DNA of 64,000 bases, from assembly GCA_904066235.2 (NCBI GenBank), contig CAJFCV020000002.1, forward strand, positions 6,944,001 to 7,008,000. The letters run 5' to 3'. The first letter of the stretch is position 1. The number at the start of each line of letters is the position of its first letter. Positions 59,291 through 64,000 of this stretch are shown piece after piece. The stretch comes from Bursaphelenchus xylophilus (taxonomy: Eukaryota; Nematoda; Chromadorea; Rhabditida; Aphelenchoididae). A program made the translations under genes and the position numbers. The notes under the pieces were generated by a model that saw nothing but the letters and a program-made list of their open reading frames with translations, was not told the DNA's origin and did no database searches.

Positions 59291-60127
59291 ATGGATAAAC
59301 CCTCGTCTTCAAGAACTTTGCCAACGGCAGAAAAAGATGAAGGAGGTGAGTTTTGTCTTCATGTCGTCTACCCTACATCTTCAGAGTCAAAGCGAAAATT
59401 AAGAAAAGAACACCATCATCAGAAACAGAATATTTATCTGATATCATGTACAACACCATGGAAAAGCTAGGCGTCTTTCGCCAGGCCTTTCACAAACATT
59501 GTCTAAATGGCAATCACACCCGAAAACTCTTGAAAAGAATAGAGGAATTTGATGCCAATGCAAAAACAAAGGCGGGAAAAAGATTGTCAGAAGTGTCAAG
59601 AGTTGTCGAAAACTCCATCGAAGTTTTAAAAACACTCCGAAAAGTTCAGGACTACACCCAGGCCAGAAAATTTTCAGCGGTAGGAATCGAAGAGTTCAAA
59701 ACATTAATTAAAGAACTAACGGAGCAGTTAAATCAGCATTTTTCTCATGAAAAGCCGGGCCACAAGTTCCATCAGACAATCTTGCATATGACTGACTTTA
59801 TGGACCGGCACAAGACTGTCAATTTCTTTAGCGAACAGGCAATCGAGAGCACCCATGCAATGGTAAATAGAGATATGTTAAGAATAAAGACGAGTGATCA
59901 GAGCAGAATTGTAAGTTAGCCCAGCAAAAAGCGTTAAGTATAAACTAAAAACAACACAGGCGTTAATAACGAGAATAAAGAAAAACGGTATTAAAACCCC
60001 CTCTTTACAGGCAGACAGCTTACTGCGATGGGCGCACGAACGGACGGTACTATACGACGAGTTTGGGATTGACACAAGCCAAATCGATGAAGATATTGAT
60101 GAATCAGAGAACACCGAAATTTTTTAA
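59291..60127 (+). CDS. Unrecognised 231-aa protein inside the inverted-repeat element
   Basis: Three exons, 59291-59345, 59387-59910 and 60011-60127, join in phase (the first intron ends CAGAG). No signal peptide or membrane segment. The chain is basic at the N-terminus, helical and lysine-rich, and the last 25 residues are acidic (SQIDEDIDESENTEIF). The block FFSEQAIESTHAMVNRDML, preceded by HKFHQTILHM, recalls the C-terminal part of some nematode transposon-encoded proteins in which an EQ-x-x-E-x-x-H block follows a histidine-rich segment; no catalytic triad can be named. Its position exactly between the arms argues it belongs to the element, either as a shortened transposase or an accessory protein. 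Coding quality looks good, with no internal stop. Confidence 0.6.
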
Positions 60128-60218
60128 ACGTCTAATTGTTTGAACACACCATTTTCCAATCTAATTTTCCTCTAAAATGCATCTTTTCAAACTCGTCTGA
60201 GAACTAGACAGAAATATA

Positions 60219-60447
60219 TGGCTCGGGACTTCTAAATCTCTCCGCAAGAGTCCATCCGAACCCTGCAAATTTAGTACAAAGTTAAAAGTTGCGCAATCTG
60301 ACATAACATTGCGCAATTTCTCTCTTTGTAAGAATTTCTGCCTTTCTCTGTCGTCTCCTCCTTTTTTGTCAACTTTTAACTTTGGACTAAATTTCCAGGG
60401 TTCGGATGGACTCTTGCGGAGAGATTTAGAAGTCCCGAGCCATATAT
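60219..60447. repeat. Internal hairpin of the element
   Basis: GGCTCGGGACTTCTAAATCT near 60221 recurs inverted near 60425-60445, with paired TTGCGCAAT boxes between. Stem about 50 bp plus a second inner stem (CAAAGTTAAAAGTTG and complement). Confidence 0.75.
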
Positions 60448-61175
60448 GCAAAAATCAGCAAAATTTCCCCAAAGTGTACCTCATTGAAGCAAACGTTTTG
60501 AAAAAACTATTGGTCGTTCGATGAAAATGCAAGCTTCTATACATCGACAAGGATCTTCTCTAAACACTCAAATCGCGATTTTTTCGATAAAGGACTTCTG
60601 AAAAAAAATATAGGCAGAAATTTCGAAAAATCAGCAAAATTTGGCCTAAAATTGACGTCATTGGAGCAAACGTTTTGAAAAGGGGGGACACCACTGAGGT
60701 CTGGCTTTACCTAAAAGGGTTACGCAAGAAGGCTCTCTAGAACATCAAAGAGCGATATTTCGGATAACTATCTTACTTTTATCATTACAAGCCAAAAAGT
60801 GGTCAAAAAATGGGTACAAAAACAGGCTCAAAACTAGGCAAAATCTGATATTTATCCAAAGTCGAAGATAGACAGCGACAGAAAGATGATACTTGGTATA
60901 TCGGATCTACGTTAAAATAATATTTTGTGCATGAATTTTTAGAGCCCTGAGGCAATCATTGCAAAATTTGGTCTTCCTTCGTATAAGATGTCCCCTACGA
61001 ATTACAAATCGCGGGCGCAGCTCGGGATCCCTTCTCAACTGCGGCTTTTCTTCTATTTGGACCGAACGTGCTAACTATGATATACTGCGTAGTACTAGAG
61101 GTTCGAGTCTGTTGCAAAAGTTGTAAAATGTTATCCTAAGGTCTAAGGGCTGAGAAAAGGCTTAAGTTAAACTAA

Positions 61176-61439
61176 CAGGGGGAGTGCTCCAAGTTAGAAT
61201 AATTTTTTAAAGATTTACAGAAACGACCTACATTTTTAGATCGAAAGTCGGACAGAGGGTAACGTATTCCACAAAAATCGTTTTTTAGTTTCGAAACTGG
61301 AAAAGTAAGGTAAGTTTGTTCTCTGTGACCGCTCTCCGAGTTTTGTGGTCCCCTGCAAAGTGTTAACATGTGGCCTATGCCCGAGTTATGTGCAAAATTT
61401 TAAGAAAAGCTGAGCGGCACACTTGGGGTACTTCCCTTG
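61176..61439. mobile_element. Shortened MITE copy upstream of ArgRS
   Basis: TAA at 61173-61175 and 61440-61442; ends CAGGGGGAGTGCTCCAAGT and GGCACACTTGGGGTACTTCC. Internally deleted relative to 44563-45011. Confidence 0.75.
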
Positions 61440-61660
61440 TAAGGTGAGGCTAAACTTTAGAGCGCAAATTTAATTTCCAAACTTCCGGGAATATTCTCAC
61501 ATTTAGGGAATGATTCGAAAAATTATGGAATTTTACATCCTTGGATATGGCAAGAATAGATTACCAGTAAATTTGTTTTAGACCCATGCCTTTAATTTGT
61601 GAATTATTTTGTTTTGTGTTATTCGCGTGCATTCTTGGTTATTATTTGCACTAATTTAAA

Positions 61661-61666
61661 TTTCAG
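61661..61666 (+). promoter_or_regulatory. Candidate trans-splice acceptor before ArgRS
   Basis: TTTCAG ends two bases before the ArgRS ATG at 61669. Consistent with a spliced-leader acceptor, or with an unseen 5' non-coding exon. Confidence 0.45.
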
Positions 61667-61668
61667 AT

Positions 61669-64000
61669 ATGGATCAAGCCAAGTTCAAAGAGTTTGACCA
61701 AATCAGGAAGTCCTATTTGCACTCTGTAAGTGTATGTTATAATACGTGACTTTTATTTGTAGATTCATGAGTTTAATCGAATCCAACGATTGTTAAACGA
61801 TATAAAAGATTCGAATCTTACGGATGAACTTTTGAGTGAAGTTCCACAAGTTTCTAGTCAAGTGATTGTCAATAGGAAGTTGGAGTACCGAATTGGAATA
61901 ATGAAAAGGGTAAGAGATTTGTCAATGAAACAAGCTACTTTTATTTTTAGGCTATGGAAGAAGTGAAGGAATTGGCGAAGAAAAGTAAGGTCGATGAAAA
62001 GAAGGCTCCTGCTGTAAAATACGTAAAAGTCAACGATTTTAAGGACGCTGTGCTCGAGAAATTGACATCGGTGTTCTCTGAAGTTGTCGGAAACCTTTGG
62101 CCCGGAAACAATTTCAACATCACTTTGAGAGAAGCTTCCAATCCGAAGTTTGGAGATTATCAATTCGATTCTGCTCCGATGATCGCCAACACCCTTAAGA
62201 TAAAGCCTGATGAAGTCACGAGCAAGATCATAGAGCATCTGCCACAAGTCAACCTTATAAAGAGTGTTGAGAAAGCCAAAGTTTTTATCAATATATTTTT
62301 GAACAAGGAGACTGTTGGGAAGAAAGTGGCATCCATCTTTACAAATGGAATTTCTCTTCCTGATTTGGAAAAGAAAAGGGTTGTAATCGACTTTTCTTCG
62401 CCAAATGTAGCCAAACAAATGCATGTTGGACATTTGAGGTCGACAATTATTGGGGAATCCTTCTCAAGATTACTCGAATATGTTGGATTTGATGTGAGTG
62501 TATATATAAGGAGCGTTCTTTCTACTCCATTTCGGTCGCAGAAAACCGCGATTTCATGCTATTTCCATGTACAAAGTTTTTGTTGTTTCTCTAGTTTTAG
62601 ACAAGAATTTTGCATTTCTTGTCTGGAGAGCCCACAGACAAGAAGTCGCGGGTTTCTGTGATGAGGCCCGGAATGAAGTTATCTTACTTTTATTTTTTAG
62701 GTATTGAGACTTAATCATATTGGAGACTGGGGAACTCAGTTTGGAATGTTGATTGCTCATCTTCAGGATAAATTCCCCAATTTCTCGAAAGAAACCCCAC
62801 CACTTGAGGACCTTCAAGCCTTCTATAAAGTAAGTTGTTATGCCTGCTATAAAATATATTTTTTAGGAGTCAAAGAAACGGTTTGATGAAGATGAAGTGT
62901 TCAAGAAGCGTGCCTATGAATGTGTTGTGAAGTTACAAGCCAGGGTACCCGAATTTGAGAGTGCCTGGAAACTGATTTGCGATGTCAGCCGTAAAGGTAA
63001 CAGCTCGGTTACGATAAAGGGTTTCTTTCAGATTACACCAAGATTTATGAGCGTTTGGACGTTACTTTGCAAGAAAGAGGAGAGTCTTTCTACCAGGATA
63101 AGATGGTTTCTCTTGTTGAAGATCTGGAAAAAGACGGCAAACTGAAATTGGAGGATGGAAGGAAACTATTCTATCCAAAAGAGGCCAACATTCCCTTGAC
63201 CATTGTGAAGAGTGATGGCGGATTTACTTATGATACTTCCGACCTGGCTACGATTAGACAACGATTGTTTGAAGAAAAGGGGCAGTGGCTTCTATATGTG
63301 GTTGACAGAGGACAGGCCGAACATTTTGAGGTGGGTTATTCCTGCTGTTTGTTTAATGACGTTAATTCAGTCTGTTTACGCGGCAGCTAGAGATCTTGGA
63401 TGGTATGATCCGAAAGAAATCCGAGTGGAACACGTCCAATTTGGGGTTGTTCTTGGCGAAGACAAGTAGGTTGGCGCATTTTCTTACTGTTTATTTGTCT
63501 AGAAAGAAGTTCAAAACTCGTTCTGGGGATACTGTCAAGTTGTCTGATTTGTTAGATGAGGGCGTAAAAAGAGCCGATGCCAAGCTGAAGGAGTTGAAGA
63601 GAGATGCAGTGATGTCTCCTCAAGAATTAGAAGCAGCTCGAGATGCCCTTGCTTATGGATGTATCAGATATGCTGATCTCTCTAATGGCCGAACCAACGA
63701 TTACGTATTCTCTTTCGATCGGGTATGTTTTGTTTCTTCTTTTAATTGTGCCTTGGTTTACAATTCTTTATTTTATGGAGCATGTTTTAGATGTTGAAAG
63801 ACAAAGGAAACACCGCCGTTTACTTGCTGTATGCTTATGCCCGGATCAGGTAATATTTAACCTTGTAGTTGTTACTGTGTAAACTTAGGTCGATTGCTCG
63901 AGAAGCTAAGATCACGAGAGCGTCTATAACTGAATACGTCAGCAGTCTCCCTGGCCAAGTTCTCCCACTCGAACATGAAAGGGAATTCAAGTTGGCCAAA
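61669..64000 (+). CDS. RARS1: Cytosolic arginyl-tRNA synthetase (3' end beyond window)
   Basis: Charges tRNA-Arg. Exons 61669-61725, 61763-61909, 61951-62493, 62701-62829, 62867-62996, 63032-63330, 63371-63465, 63503-63722, 63791-63849 and 63889 to the window end join in phase (about 597 aa visible). A short N-terminal helical extension is present. The class I HIGH signature appears as [19 protein letters not shown] (about residue 225), followed by [13 protein letters not shown], the ArgRS-specific [13 protein letters not shown], and [17 protein letters not shown], the region that replaces KMSKS in eukaryotic ArgRS. The anticodon-binding domain has begun ([13 protein letters not shown]) when the window ends. 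The 0.2-kb intron 3 contains a short sequence shared with the Inscuteable-like intron at 5393. Confidence 0.95.

Larger units (their letters stand above)
58188..61070. mobile_element. 2.9-kb element with ~0.6-kb inverted arms and an internal gene
   Basis: Arms 58188-58800 and 60450-61070 are near-identical reverse complements; the outer ends read CACGTTCGGTCC and its complement, both flanked by CTA (58185-58187, 61071-61073). The interior holds a three-exon gene (59291-60127), subterminal ~176-bp tandem repeats and a small hairpin. It looks like a DNA transposon or foldback unit; the superfamily is uncertain. Confidence 0.8.

Overview
The window looks like a gene-dense but repeat-rich nematode chromosome segment. 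Reasons: most introns are 34-60 bp and end in TTTTAG or TTTCAG; genes lie head to tail with gaps of 3-260 bp, like operons; the protein families are nematode-like (an IFB-type cytoplasmic intermediate filament with a lamin tail, a lysine-rich single-domain tyrosine phosphatase, a full-size P-glycoprotein); and foldback elements fill introns. Coding models were built by hand from splice signals, reading-frame phase and family similarity recalled from memory; no database was searched.

Layout. 1-4502 (+): PIG-M C-terminus, diphthine synthase (DPH5) and an MsrA-type methionine sulfoxide reductase, 136 and 258 bp apart, a likely operon. 4824-8270 (-): Inscuteable-like ARM-repeat protein, 5' end unresolved. 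8271-11067: no gene, but a 0.97-kb palindrome carrying tRNA-type A and B boxes. 11068-16929 (-): complete 18-exon P-glycoprotein (1253 aa). 17312-19930 (-): 611-aa protein with an acidic half and a GHGT/VVDGTKAG tandem repeat half. 21560-32307 (+): tandem-domain tyrosine phosphatase with several alternative first exons and degenerate catalytic motifs, hosting a secreted cysteine-rich gene (27303-28165, -) inside the intron that splits its P-loop. 32571-41868 (-): RPAP1 homologue whose 5.5-kb intron hosts a second, single-domain phosphatase (37397-40532, +).

42744-52452 (+): WASH, PIG-P, NOA1 and SNX14 homologues in tandem; NOA1 starts 3 nt after the PIG-P stop. Three hAT-like elements with perfect 8-bp target duplications sit between WASH and PIG-P. 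52888-55671 (-): IFB-type intermediate filament. 58188-61070: a 2.9-kb element with ~0.6-kb inverted arms around a three-exon gene of unknown function. 61669-64000 (+): arginyl-tRNA synthetase, cut by the window end.

Most genes are conserved housekeeping functions: two GPI-anchor enzymes (PIG-M, PIG-P), translation (DPH5, ArgRS), mitochondrial ribosome assembly (NOA1) and endosomal traffic (WASH, SNX14). The less ordinary content is the pair of WPD-less phosphatases, the two nested genes, the repeat protein, and several layers of nested transposable elements whose insertion sites can be read to the base.
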